From assembly GCA_028751875.1 (NCBI GenBank), contig CM054154.1, forward strand, positions 54,098,178 to 54,162,177: 64,000 nt of DNA, in the 5' to 3' direction. A program made the position numbers and the translations under genes. A model generated the notes under the pieces. The model was not told the origin of the DNA and made no database searches. It worked only from the letters and a program-made list of their open reading frames with translations. The DNA comes from Rapana venosa (taxonomy: Eukaryota; Mollusca; Gastropoda; Neogastropoda; Muricidae). This document shows positions 11,591-23,536 of the stretch, piece after piece. Numbering within the stretch: the first letter of the stretch is position 1; the number at the start of each line of letters is the position of its first letter.

Positions 11591-11812
11591 ATGGGAGGGG
11601 GGGGGGGAGCTGTGGTTGCATACACAGGAACTTCTCCATTGGTGGACCCTCGGAGCTCTAGCCGAGGAAGGAATAAATGAACGAGCCTGTGATGGGGTGG
11701 GGGTTTAAGGGTTTTGTTGTTGTTGTTGTTTGGGGGGGGGGGGGGGGGTATTTGTGTGTGCTCCTCGGCTGGGGGTCCTGGGCTGGCCACTGGTGAGAGT
11801 GTTGCTTGTGCT
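11591..11812. other. Complex sequence with G runs up to a scaffold gap
   Basis: It holds G runs at about 11596-11607 and 11731-11748. It also holds a block (GCATACACAGGAAC...GAGCTCTAGCCGAGGAA) that resembles 22868-22922, downstream of another SINE-2 copy. I recognise no gene. Confidence 0.4.
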
Positions 11813-12312
11813 NNNNNNNNNNNNNNNNNNNNNNNNNNNNNNNNNNNNNNNNNNNNNNNNNNNNNNNNNNNNNNNNNNNNNNNNNNNNNNNNNNNNNNNN
11901 NNNNNNNNNNNNNNNNNNNNNNNNNNNNNNNNNNNNNNNNNNNNNNNNNNNNNNNNNNNNNNNNNNNNNNNNNNNNNNNNNNNNNNNNNNNNNNNNNNNN
12001 NNNNNNNNNNNNNNNNNNNNNNNNNNNNNNNNNNNNNNNNNNNNNNNNNNNNNNNNNNNNNNNNNNNNNNNNNNNNNNNNNNNNNNNNNNNNNNNNNNNN
12101 NNNNNNNNNNNNNNNNNNNNNNNNNNNNNNNNNNNNNNNNNNNNNNNNNNNNNNNNNNNNNNNNNNNNNNNNNNNNNNNNNNNNNNNNNNNNNNNNNNNN
12201 NNNNNNNNNNNNNNNNNNNNNNNNNNNNNNNNNNNNNNNNNNNNNNNNNNNNNNNNNNNNNNNNNNNNNNNNNNNNNNNNNNNNNNNNNNNNNNNNNNNN
12301 NNNNNNNNNNNN
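11813..12312. other. Assembly gap, 500 N
   Basis: The run is exactly 500 N, the same length as the second gap, so the number is a placeholder rather than a measured size. Open frames crossing it are meaningless. Confidence 0.98.
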
Positions 12313-12394
12313 CCCTTTTTTTTGTTGGGGCCTTCTCATTTGGGAATTTTTTAAATGAGTGGGCTGACGAGCTGCAAAAAGGGGCAAGACATGA

Positions 12395-12830
12395 ATGGAA
12401 TCGATAGAACTGGATGTTCCCTTATCTATACAGGAGGGATACCGTATATTAGAACAAATTTCATGGGGTAAGTTTAAAGAATCTGGTCAATTCAAGGAAA
12501 GATATTTAAAAAATTGCCCGACCACTTCCCATATTTTTGGTTATATGACTCCCAAATAGATTCGCGTTTTATAACTGTGAGAAGGTTCATTCACTATATT
12601 TTAGAATGAAGTTAAATGCATTCCTTACAAAATTTTGTAAACATGTCAGATGTCTATGTGGAGATCATATTTCCAATACTCATATCATTTTTGAGTGCCC
12701 TATTGTAAAACCTTTTTTACCTACATTTTCTGAACAGTCTCTGGAAAATATATTTGAAAATTCAAAGTTAGCCCTTGCCATTGTTAGATGTTTATTGCAT
12801 AGTCCACTCGATTTTTTATTGTAGTTACAT
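12395..12830 (+). pseudogene. I-like LINE, 3' end of ORF2 with zinc-finger remnant
   Basis: Broken plus-strand frames read IQEGYRILEQISWGKFKES and then RCLCGDHISNTHIIFECP, followed after about 30 residues by a stop near 12822. The first resembles HEGYSILQNVCWKYFKKK at 14200-14310 on the other strand, so both come from one family. The second is a C-x-C...H....C zinc-binding pattern as found after RNase H in I/Jockey-type ORF2. The copy is truncated on the left by or near the gap. Confidence 0.6.
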
Positions 12831-13210
12831 TATTGTTATTTCATTTTTCTACGTTGTTGAGTTTTAAGTTTGCTCCTGTTTAAGAGTATTATTATTACTT
12901 TTCTAGGTGTATTGTTGGGTTTTGTTGTTATTATTATTTTTTTTCTTTTTCTTAAACAAAACAAACAAACAAACAAACAACAAACAAACAACACCCAACA
13001 CGGATGCTATTTCTTAATCCTTTCTCCTTCCACTCCTTCTTCTTCTTCTCTAAACTCCTTTACACTTTCTACTTCCCTCGTCTAATATCACTTAGAGTGA
13101 ACAGACGTTAAATTGAAGACAACAAACACACAAACACACACACATAAAACACATGTCTAATATCATTTTGAGTAAACAGACGTAAAATCGAAGCAACAAC
13201 AACAAACACA
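12831..13210. repeat. A/T-rich sequence with a 74-bp tandem duplication
   Basis: 12831-13080 is T-rich then (CAAA)n-like. CTAATATCACTTAGAGTGAA at 13082 recurs as CTAATATCATTTTGAGTAAA at 13156, with AACAGACG and a CA-rich end in both, giving two diverged 74-bp units. Confidence 0.6.
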
Positions 13211-13285
13211 CACACACCACACACTCGCTCTCCCTCTCTCCCTCCCTCCCTCTCTCCCTCTCTCCTCCCTCTCTCTCTCTCTCTC

Positions 13286-13331
<46 letters not shown>

Positions 13332-13350
13332 CTCTCTCTCTCCTTTTACA
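13211..13350. repeat. (CT)n / (CCCT)n microsatellite
   Basis: Pyrimidine-only tract of CT with CCCT interruptions on the plus strand. Confidence 0.9.
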
Positions 13351-13585
13351 CATTTTCCTTCTCGCTCCGAATCTTCAGTACAAGTTTAATATACAGGATC
13401 CAAAAAAATGGTAGTAAGAAATGATGAATGTTTTTTTCCGTCTGCTTTCGGAAGATGATGCCAAGTTTGTACGGTTGGGAAAACATCCAATGTCCAGGTT
13501 AGTCCGCTACACTTGTTCCAGACACATTCAGGCAGACAAGACAGGCAGGCGGCCAGGCAGGCAGGTGGGTAGGCAGGCAGAAAGA
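13351..13585. other. Short complex stretch with a GGCA-type repeat
   Basis: No gene recognised. 13530-13580 contains a short GGCAGGCAGG-type repeat just before the SINE. Confidence 0.4.
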
Positions 13586-13892
13586 TTTTATTTTTATTTA
13601 TTTATTTATTCTTTTATATCGAGGATAATGGAATAAGCACTCATGTGTTTTTTTACATCCAGTCCCCGTGTGTATGCGGTTTTTTTGGTAAATTTTGTCA
13701 TCTGTTCCCACCGGCACACAATGGCCTACTCTTTCGAAAAGCGGAACAGGATTTAACGCATACACAAGATGTTTAGCATGCGTTCGAACACGGGTCCTCG
13801 GTTTATAGTCTCATCCGAAGGACTTTTGGGGAGAGTGGAGTCTGCACTGATGTTAACTCCAGGGGAAAATATCCCCTTAAAATATCAACTTT
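13586..13892 (-). mobile_element. SINE-2, minus strand, body without tRNA head
   Basis: Read on the minus strand it ends CATTATCCTCGATATAAAAG (left edge here). It carries the body with GTGTGCCGGTGGGAACAG and the core (13796-13826, reverse complement of GGATGAGAC and CCGAGGACCCGTGT), then CCCCTGGAGTTAACATC. The tRNA head expected beyond 13890 is absent, so the copy is 5'-truncated. This is one of the cleanest versions of the body. Confidence 0.75.
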
Positions 13893-13949
13893 GCAATTCA
13901 TATGACTAGATGCTATTCTAATATTAAAGGAGTCTGTAAATAGGAGTAT

Positions 13950-15245
13950 GACCTAATGACATACAATTTCTTTCATTAATGGAATGTCTTTTAGAATTTG
14001 CTGTAAGCTACGAACTGGGAAGGCAGGTAAAAGTTTTTCAGATCTCTGCATCGTAAAAGAATGTGACCGTTAAGATTTTCGCCACAGATACATGCTGCTT
14101 TTTTGAAAATTTAGTTCTAAAAGCATTGAGCTTAAAACCTGTAGATAAGAGATACAACATTTTTATATTCATGTAAATTACGACATATGATCTTATCAAA
14201 AGATAATACATGGGTTACATCATCACTCCAGGAATAACTGGTACCTTGTAGTTTCTTTTTAAAGTATTTCCAACATACATTTTGTAAAATGCTATAGCCC
14301 TCATGGATGGATAGAGAAGCACTTATGCTCAAGACCCATCGGTATGTTCAGCTCCACATTTTGTTTTTCTGTCAACTTTTTCATTAAAGTAGATATCACA
14401 GTGCAAAGGTAGCCAGCAAAAGGTAACACCAGTGCCTTGTATCATCAAAAAATGAATTAGATGACTAATCTCAATTATGAGATCTTGTCTCACTTTTGAA
14501 CTGAAGTTTCTCAGGGCAAATAAGACTGACCTGGAAATCAACACAGAAAAGCGTTTGAAATATGTCTTTAGGAAAATCTAGAAGATAATATAAAGGCATC
14601 AAAGTAGCAGACAATTCAGCTGTAAAAATAGATCGATTTTTTCCTACATAAAATGATCTCTCTACTGCACCCGCCTCATTGTTGTTCAAAAGGGAACCAT
14701 CTCTGTAGATTTTTAAATGATTTGGATATGTAGTTTGTATATATTCTTTTGCTGATGCCCTAAGAATATTTTCATTACCTTTTTTGTAAAAGAGGAATAA
14801 TTTACGTCAAAATTAGCTATCTTAAGTTCCCATGGGGGACAAGGCGAGGAGTGAATCTTTGATTTACCTATTTTTGTTGGAAATATTTCTGTTTGATCAA
14901 ATAATTGAGAAGTATAGCTTCTAGCTGTGGAAACAGAGCGAATAGAATGTGCTCCTTTAGGAAAGTTGACATCATATCGTATACTAATTTCGTTGTCCAC
15001 ATTGGTTTCTTGTGTTGAACAACCTAAGAGATATTTAACCAGAGCCAGTTGTCGAAATTTGTCTAATGGCAAAATTCCTATCTCCTTATAGGTACCCATA
15101 GACGATGCATGAAAAGGTACCCCCAGAGCTAATCGAAAAGCCTTGCAGTCTAGCCTTGTCATTTTCTGTAATAAATACTTTGGAGCACTGAAAAATGCTC
15201 CCTGGCCATAAATGAGTTTGGAACGTGCTAAAGATAATGCCAAAT
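13950..15245 (-). pseudogene. I-like LINE: reverse transcriptase end, RNase H and zinc finger
   Basis: A 176-codon minus frame (14713-15243) reads MALSLARSKLIYGQGAFFSA, then CKAFRLALGVPFHAS, as in the part after the catalytic box of I/Jockey/CR1 reverse transcriptases. Next come RNase H remnants: YRDGSLLNNNEAGA (first acidic residue), FTAELSA (Glu), VDFQVS (Asp) and, near 14390, VTFCWLPLHCDIYFNEKVD, which fits the WxPxHxGxxxNExAD motif. After that come HEGYSILQ and a C-terminal zinc-finger-like region down to about 14000. RNase H in this place points to the I superfamily. Frameshifts separate the pieces. Confidence 0.65.
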
Positions 15246-15324
15246 GTTTTAAAACAATGTTTTAAAACTTGTTATAACAATGTTGGTTTATGTCATAAAA
15301 ATGCGTGCGCATGTGTGCGAATGT

Positions 15325-15467
<143 letters not shown>

Positions 15468-15499
15468 GTGTTGGGATGCATGGGTTTACTGGTGCGCAC

Positions 15500-15725
15500 G
15501 TGAGTATTAGTGATTTTACTTGGGTGAGTTTATGACTGGCTGAGGTATTGTTGAATTGTGGGTGCTTTTATCTTATGATGGGTGCGTGCTGCTGCTCCGA
15601 TAGTGTGTGGAGATTTTTTTGTTATATCATGTTTATTATTTTTATGTATGGCTCGTGACCCACCGGAATTTCTCTGTCTCTGAGATAATAAAGTTCTTGA
15701 ATTTGAATTTAAATTTGAACTTATG
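15500..15725 (+). mobile_element. LINE 3'-UTR tail with AATAAAG and TTGAAT repeats
   Basis: The sequence ends GAGATAATAAAGTTCTTGAA followed by TTTGAATTTAAATTTGAA, a poly-A-signal-like AATAAAG with a short TTGAAT-type repeat. That is the usual form of CR1/L2-type 3' ends. No coding part of the element is attached here, so the clade is uncertain. Confidence 0.5.
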
Positions 15726-15774
15726 TATGTACAAAGACAGATTGCAAGATCATTAATGGATTCATTCATTCTGT

Positions 15775-15985
15775 CTGTCGCTCTCTCTCTCTATCTTTTT
15801 CTCTCCCTCTTTCTCTCTCTACCCCTCCCCCCCCCCCTCTCTCTCTCTCTCTCTCTGTCTGTGTCTGGCTGTCTCTCTCTGTCTCTCTCTGTGTCTGTCA
15901 ATCTGTCTATTTGTCTCTCTGTCTATCTATCTCTCTGTTTCTCTCCACCCCCTCCTCTCACTCTCTCTCTCTCTCCATCTACCCT
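15775..15985. repeat. (CT)n / (TCTG)n microsatellite
   Basis: Pyrimidine-rich tract of CT and TCTG with a C run at 15829-15838. Confidence 0.9.
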
Positions 15986-16730
15986 TATGTATTGATGTGT
16001 TTAGCAAACATTGACACACAGCAGATAGTGTCTCTACAAAGCTCTGCACTAGGAAACGACTGTAACAGGAAAGAGAAAAACACACGTGGCGTCGTTAACT
16101 GCTTCATTGTTCCCTAACTGGACTAAAGTCTTCGCTGCAGCCGCGCGCGCACAGCTGGTCCAAACGAAAATAGAAATCATCTTTTAAAACAGCTTATTAC
16201 ATCGTTGTCTATCAACACACGTGAAAACCTGGCCCGAAATAATGGCTATGAAAAGATATTATTTACATAAAAAAATTCAATCGGGACTGTGAACGTAAAC
16301 GAAGTACTCCTTAACTTTCCCAGGAAAATCTGTTGTTTTACCCGATTCGCTTGCTCATAAAGACAATAGGAATGATCAGATTTGGAATCGTTTGTCTTTG
16401 CGATTTGCAATCTGTACATTGATAGCCAATCTGGTGAAGGAAAGGAGAAGAAGATTTTTTTGGGGGGTGGGGGTGGGCGGTGGGGGGTGGGGGTCCACAG
16501 GAAGTTTCCAGACCCAGAGAGGGGTTAATATTATCTCCGTTGAGTCTGTCCACTTTACGACAACTACCACTTAACGAAACAACAAACACACCAAAACAAG
16601 GGGGGCCACGGACAGAAGGGAAACAGGCAGGCCGTGGCAGACAGTGCACACATTGAAATATATAACAGAACTGAACAACAACAAAAAGAAGAAGGATAAA
16701 AATAAAGAATAAAAAGAAACAACGATGACA
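15986..16730. other. Complex sequence, no recognised gene
   Basis: Holds a CGCGCGCG-like stretch near 16142-16151 and a G-rich run at 16457-16493. I see no domain, RNA gene or clear repeat family. Confidence 0.4.
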
Positions 16731-16789
16731 TATGGTGTTAGGGAGCTCATTCTTTGTCTTTGCTGTCTCTGTCCCTGTCTCTGTCTATC

Positions 16790-16834
16790 TCTCTGTCTGT
16801 CTTCCTGCTCTCTCTCTCTCTCTTCTCTCTCTCC

Positions 16835-16905
<71 letters not shown>
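16790..16905. repeat. (CT)n microsatellite at the edge of a LINE
   Basis: CT repeat ending exactly where a LINE endonuclease reading begins (16906). Confidence 0.9.
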
Positions 16906-16908
<3 letters not shown>

Positions 16909-19290
16909 ATTATTTTACTCGGTGATTTCAATATTGATTTACTTAAGCCTAATGATAAATGGGGAAACTATTTGAGGGTGTAGATCTGTCGTAATTTAGT
17001 AAAACACTCCACAAGGAAAAACACTACATTCTGAAACACTGATTGGCCATATATACACAACCACTACACTGAACATTGTTAGGAAACTGTCTGTACTGTC
17101 TATGGTCTAGTGATCACTTTCCTGTATGTATTAAATGGTCTAAAAAAAGGTGCTAAAATTCCCAGATGCAAACACAAATACATTTCTTTTCGGCAGCTAT
17201 AGACGTTTAATGCAGAAATTTTTTTGTTCGACTTAGTAAATCAAACTTCTCTAATGATTTATCAGTTTACTGACCAGACAAGCACTGAAAATGGTATAGT
17301 ATCTTTTTTCGTCAATCTTTGATGGTCATGCCCTCTTAGAATCAACACGTTGTAAAAGGTTAGAGATAAACCACCCTGGTTAACAGATGAAATCACTGAA
17401 GCTATAAGCTGTCCGAGATACTTATTAAAATCAAACTGGAAAAATGAAAAAAAATCTAAGGAGCAACGTAATAAAGTGACATTTATGAACGAATTGCAAA
17501 AAAGAAAATATTTAGTGAGTTAATATCAACTAAGAAGGACACAAAAGTCTTATGGATGAGCAATTAATCAGTTGCCGGTAAAATCATCTTCACATGTGCT
17601 TTCATCAGGTATGGGTCTATCTGCTGAAAGATCAATAACACTTTTGTTCTATTGCATAAAAAATTGTAGAACATTGACCCGATCAGAATTAACGACTTAC
17701 TCTTTTACAGGATTTTTGTAACTCCAAGTCAATAAAGTCTAAACTGTCCTTCAAAATATATTTGGTAGTGCATGAAGTGCAGAAGGAATTGTGGTTCTTA
17801 AAGCAAATAGATCCCGTGGTTTAGATATTTAGACAGCAGAATTTTGAAGATTTCCGCGCAAGTAATCTCTGAACATCTTACATATATCTATAATCTCTGT
17901 TTTGAAAAAAGGTGCTATCCTCAAATGTTTAAAGATGCCAAAGTTTATAACTGTCTTCACTCATGAAGATCCAACTGACCCTTTCCCAACTATCGACTAT
18001 TTACGATTCTATCTATCTTATCTAAACTTTAGAAAATGCATCTAAGAACCATATTCTGTCACACTTTACTAAACATAAATTATTTCATCCTAATCAAAGG
18101 TGGCTTTAGAGAAAATCATTCTGTCATACTGCACTCACCATCTCATAAGAGCATGCATTTAAATATTAACATAATATCTTAACTGGAGCAATTTTTGTAG
18201 GACCTTGGCCAAGACATTTGACTGTATTGATCACAAACCTCCTAGTAAAGAAACGGGCTATGTATGGTTTTTATGCGCAGACTCACTAAAAACTAATTAC
18301 CTCTTTTCTTGATAAAAGAGACAAGCGTTATCAAGATTCAATTATGTCGTCCCTTTTGCCAGTAAAAGTTGGTTATTCTCAAGGTTCCGTGCTAGGGCCT
18401 GTCTCTTTTCAATATATATCAATGATTTTCTCCATGATTCTTCACTTGTGAACTCTTTGCCGACGACACTACCATACATACAGCGGATCATTGATTTGAA
18501 CTCGGTAGGTAAAATTTTTTGCAAAAGACTTAAACATCTGCAGCATGGACAGAGTTCAAACCACATGGCTCTCCATCCACTGAAATCAAATTCATGGTTG
18601 TTGCAACCAAGACCAAAGCGCCATAACTTTAAAACCAAACTAAATGGAATAAAGATTTACGATAAAGTATAGAGAAGTCAGCTCATATAAACTACCTTGG
18701 TCTACATAAGATAATAACTGTCATGGTCTGATTCATTGTTTTTTAGTATTCCAAAAAATTATCCTAAGAAGCTATTCCAACTTAACGAATAAAACATTTC
18801 CTTTGATCGCATACTCGAAAAACTATTTTCTACGCGTACATTAAACCTGATCCTTGATTATTGCTTTCTACATGCTGGGATATGCAAGGTAAAAACTGTT
18901 ACGACAACTTGAGAGAGTATATAACGTTCTCTCAAGTTAATTCTGATTAGAACTTACTTTCTTAGAAAAAACTAATAGCTACAAAGAGTTGTCATTCTTC
19001 CTTTTAGTTTACATTGTCTCTTTAATAAAAGGTTGTTGTATTTATGTATAAGATTTGAATAAACTTAGCCCCTCTTATCTTTGTTCAGAGGTTCCCTGTT
19101 AAAAACTGTTCGCAACCAAAAGCAGTGCTGTTGTTTACTCTCGGCCAAGAACCGATACTGTTTTATGTCATCCCTTGTTTATTCTGTAGCAAAATTATGG
19201 AACGAAATCCAGTCGTATAAAAGAGAAAGCAGCTTTCATCTTTCAAAAAAGGCGTTCCACAAACACTGTTTAATTTTATTGTAATATGCA
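16906..19290 (+). pseudogene. CR1/L2-like LINE ORF2, heavily decayed
   Basis: Plus-strand frames read, in order: EIILLGDFNIDLLKPNDKW (16906-16965, the GDFN box of an AP-type endonuclease); SSDHFPVCIKW (about 17105, the SDH catalytic box); a fingers-region remnant near 17990 matching 'NYR.IS..S.LSK'; YSQGSVLGPVSFQ near 18370 (the 'GVPQGSVLGPLLF' motif); and SSLVYSVAKLWNEIQSYK followed by KKAFHKHCLILL and a stop near 19280, the C-terminal 'WN.iP' signature. Dozens of stops and frameshifts lie between. The order fixes plus orientation. The polymerase box is not legible. Confidence 0.65.
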
Positions 19291-19309
19291 TTGGGTGAGA
19301 GTGCCTTGT

Positions 19310-19510
19310 TGAACTCTGTGTGTGTGAGTGTGTGTGTCGTGCAAGCGCGCGCAAATGTGTGTGAGTATGTGTGTGTGAATGTTGTGTGTGTATGGGCGTG
19401 TGTGTGTGTGTGTGTGTGTTTGTGTGATGTGTGTGTGTGTGTGTGGTGGTGTGTGTGTGTGTGTGTGTGAGTGTGTGTGTGTGTGTGTGTGGTGTGTGTG
19501 TGAGTGGGGG
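19310..19510. repeat. (GT)n microsatellite
   Basis: Long interrupted GT repeat, with a CAAGCGCGCGC patch near 19341. Confidence 0.95.
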
Positions 19511-19752
19511 GGAATGTAGTCTTGATGCTCTGTGGGGTTGTTGGTTTTTTTATCTTGCCTGTGCTTCAAATAATGTTCATTGTTTAGTTTGACGGTGTAA
19601 TGTGTGTTTAGGTATTTTAATGATTATGACATAAGGCTGTTTATAATATTGTGAGGGAAATGTACGTGTGTATGGATTTGGTATCCTGGACGATTTGTAT
19701 GATTTGTGCAAGCTCCGCACGTGTAGTTTGCGTGTCCGTGCATATGTAAGCG

Positions 19753-19786
<34 letters not shown>

Positions 19787-20335
19787 TGCGTGCGTGCGGT
19801 GCGTGCTTGCGTGCGTGCGTGCGTGCGTGCGTTGTGTATTGTGTGTGTGTGTTGATTTTTGGGGGAGGGTTGTCGTTTAGGGGAGGGGTGTGTCAAGGGA
19901 GGGGAGTTTGTCAGTGTTTAATTGGTTTTGTTATTTAGTCGATTGGTTTACTTCTGTGGCTTTTCATGTTTCATGACTTCAGTCAATATTGGAATGGCTA
20001 TTTGAATGATTCCTTTCTTTGCTTTTTTGACTTATCTTGTTTATTGATCAATTGGTTTATTCATGTTTGTTGCACTTTTTCCCCTTGGGGCCTGGGGTAA
20101 AGAGCCGCGGGGTATCCTTTACCCTTTTATTGGTGGAATATTGAGGGGTTTGAGTGTGCCGAGCGAGAGACAGGGGTACATAGAACAGCGAGGGAAGATA
20201 GAGAGGGGAGGTAAACCAGGAATTAGAAGCCTCGAAAAGAGAAAAAAGGCCCTCTTCAAAACCCCCCCACCCAGAAACCCCCAAAAAATGGGCCCCCACT
20301 TTTCCCCCCCCCCCCCTTCCCAAATCCCCCCCTCC
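19511..20335. other. Complex sequence with a GT/TGCG microsatellite
   Basis: 19757-19790 is (GT)n and 19793-19830 is a TGCG-type repeat. From 20070 to 20335 the text is purine-rich with C runs, and I recognise no gene. Confidence 0.45.
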
Positions 20336-20545
20336 TTTCCCTCTCTCTCTCCTCCCCCCCTTCCCTCCCTCCCTTCCTCTCCTCCCCCCTCCTCTCCCTC
20401 CCTCCTTCTCCTCTCTCCCTCTCTCTCTCCCTCCCTCCCTTTCTCTCTCTCTGCCTCTCTCCCCTCCCTCCCTTTCTCTCTATCTCTCTCCTCTCTCTCT
20501 CCCTCCCTCCCTTTCTCTCCCTCTCTCCCCTCTCTCCCCCCCTTC
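20336..20545. repeat. Pyrimidine tract (CCCT/CT)n
   Basis: An almost pure C/T stretch of about 210 bp built from CCCT and CT units. Ser/Pro/Leu frames are artefacts. Such mirror-rich polypyrimidine tracts can form triplex structures, but nothing here shows a function. Confidence 0.85.
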
Positions 20546-20699
20546 CCCTATTGCCGCCTGTATGCCCATCACGTTATTTATGATTGCAATACCATCATAA
20601 CCATCACCCCACCATCCGCAATAATTTTAGCAAAGAAATACAACATAGACAGCAGCAAAGCGCTGAGAAATTTATGTAACAGAGAAGAAAACATAGAGA

Positions 20700-20933
20700 A
20701 GGAGGGGGGGGGGCGGGGGGGGGGGCGGGGGGGAGGTTGGAATGGTGGGAGGGGGGGGGACAAGGTAAAGTTTGGGTGAAAACACTAGAAGAAATAATAC
20801 CCTTCCTCCTGCCCCCACCCTCCCCCAGTTTTAGCAGAGAAAAAAATGACGAAAGAAAGAAAAAAAGGAAAGGCTGAGAGAAAACAGACAGTGAATATAC
20901 TAGAGAGAGAGAGAGAAGAGAGAGAGAAAAGAG

Positions 20934-20982
<49 letters not shown>

Positions 20983-20985
20983 TGA
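20700..20985. repeat. G-rich tract followed by (GA)n microsatellite
   Basis: 20701-20760 is dominated by G runs of 7-9. 20900-20980 is a GA repeat. The text between is unremarkable. Confidence 0.8.
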
Positions 20986-21124
20986 AATGAACGAATTTTA
21001 TTTGACAAAAGCTACAAGCCCATCAGTCAAAGGGGTAATTGTAAGTAACATATTAACATAGGAATGAATATGAAAAGGACATGAGTAATAAACCCAAGTC
21101 CAGATAAATGCCAACCAATATTTT

Positions 21125-21320
21125 CAGTTATTACGTATAGGATCCGTTTCATTCATAGTCTGCTTACGTTTATCTAGAGCCTGCGTTATATATATTGCTA
21201 AAGATTTAAGCTCGGACATATTATTTGAAGATAACACCTTTTGTACAAGATTGGTGGACCTGTTGGTTGGGTTTGTCAAAAAAGCAATTTTTTGGCGAAT
21301 GTCATGATAAGTTCTACAAG
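21125..21320 (-). pseudogene. I-like LINE, extreme C-terminus fragment
   Basis: The minus frame reads RTYHDIRQKIAFLTNPTN, then NLVQKVLSSNNMSELKSLA, then YITQALDKRKQ and soon a stop. The pattern 'C..y..iR..i.F', 'LLSS.N', 'L..LA.fi..AL..R' is the usual end of I-type ORF2 after its zinc finger. It runs into the (GA)n/(GT)n compound microsatellite at its 5' side. No more of the element is present. Confidence 0.5.
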
Positions 21321-21352
21321 CAAACAAACGAGAGAACAAGCGAGAAACAAAC

Positions 21353-22544
<1,192 letters not shown>

Positions 22545-22765
22545 GGCAAGAAGGCCTAGTGGTTAGAGCGGTGTCCTCGTGATCTGACAGCCGGGGATCC
22601 AGCCAAGGTTCAAGCCACCACCGACACGCCCGTTCAAGATGATTTTTCCCCCTGGAGTTAACATCAAGATTGACTCCACTCTCCTGAAAGTCGTTTGGAT
22701 GAGACTATAAATTTAAGTCCTGTGTGCGAACACATGTAGAACATCTTGCACACAAATTGAAATCC
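22545..22765 (+). mobile_element. SINE-2 with intact tRNA-like head
   Basis: This copy best shows the 5' end: A box GCCTAGTGGTTAGAGCG (22553-22569) and B box GGTTCAAGCC (22607-22616), about 45 bp apart. Next come CCCCTGGAGTTAACATCAAG, the core GGATGAGACTATAAA (about 22696) and GTGTGCGAACACATG. It stops before the CATTATCCTCG end, so it is 3'-truncated or diverged. The head anchors the 5' end of SINE-2 and allows the family to be ordered as head, body, core, 3' module. Confidence 0.75.
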
Positions 22766-23091
22766 ACCCTGCCACATCCACATGCCATCCACATGTACAC
22801 TGGTGTCATGTTTAGACATCATCCCCCGAGGTTACAATGCAGCTACCTTAGTGATGGGCAAAAAGTCGCATACACAAAAATTTTACCATAGGTGAATGAA
22901 CCATGGAGCTCTAGACGAGGAACGGGGGTATGGGTGCGGGAGTGGGGGGGGGGGGGACAATCTATGTGGGATTTCGAAAAGTTTCAAGTAGGTCTTTTGG
23001 TCATGTACCAGAGTGAATAACTATGTGATTTAAAAGCAAACCGGTGGTTCCAAACCCTACATCAGAACAGACATGTCCTGTATTTTTATTA
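22766..23091. other. Complex sequence between two SINEs
   Basis: Contains a block at 22868-22922 (GCATACACAAAAATTTTACC .. GGAGCTCTAGACGAGGAA) resembling 11612-11668, and a G run at 22945-22956. No gene recognised. Confidence 0.4.
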
Positions 23092-23350
23092 AATACCTCA
23101 GTGGTCGGAGCACTCGCTCTCCCCAAGCCAAGGTTAAGCAGCATCGAGCGTGGTTACCAAGTGGATGGGTGACCGTTTGCGCGCCTTGGCTTCACTTCGG
23201 TCCCTCAGTTCGCCCAGCTATTAATGGGTACCTGCCCTCTTTAAGGGTCAGGGAAGGTAAAGCAGCGAGGGAGAGGAGATGAGTGCCACCCTCAATATGC
23301 TGGCCCCTTGAGAAGCTGAGGCCTCTGACACTTTGTTTCCCAACAACAAT
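23092..23350 (+). mobile_element. 5S-rRNA-like SINE (SINE3-type), best copy
   Basis: The part at 23124-23175 reads AAGGTTAAGCAGCATCGAGC, then GTGGTTACCAAGTGGATGGG, then TGACCG. This matches the promoter-bearing middle of metazoan 5S rRNA ('GAAGTTAAGCAACAT.GAGC', 'GGTTAGTACTTGGATGGG', 'TGACCG'), which includes its internal Pol III control boxes. The preceding CTCAGTGGTCGGAGCACTCG looks like a tRNA A-box region. After it comes a non-RNA body with CACCCTCAATATGCTGGCCC ending near 23350. Related copies lie at 56589 and 62325. It is a retroposed family, not a 5S gene: the 5' third of 5S is missing. Confidence 0.8.
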
Positions 23351-23536
23351 TTAGGTTATGAGAACATTTTAACCTTTTTCTGTTTTGTTCTTTGGTTATT
23401 CGATTCTTTCTCTTCTTGCCCTTTTCATTTTGATGTTTTTACCCTTGTCAGTTTCACGCACACACACACACCTACCTGGCCACCTACTTATCCATATTGA
23501 GAGATGATGTGCAAAAAGACTCTACCTCTTACAATA

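Noticed and set aside
22553..22616. Functional tRNA gene
   Set aside because: A and B boxes are present, but no cloverleaf or acceptor stem can be drawn, and the sequence continues into a known SINE body.
23124..23175. 5S rRNA gene
   Set aside because: Only the promoter-bearing middle is present, and it is followed by a non-rRNA body repeated elsewhere in the window. It is a SINE.
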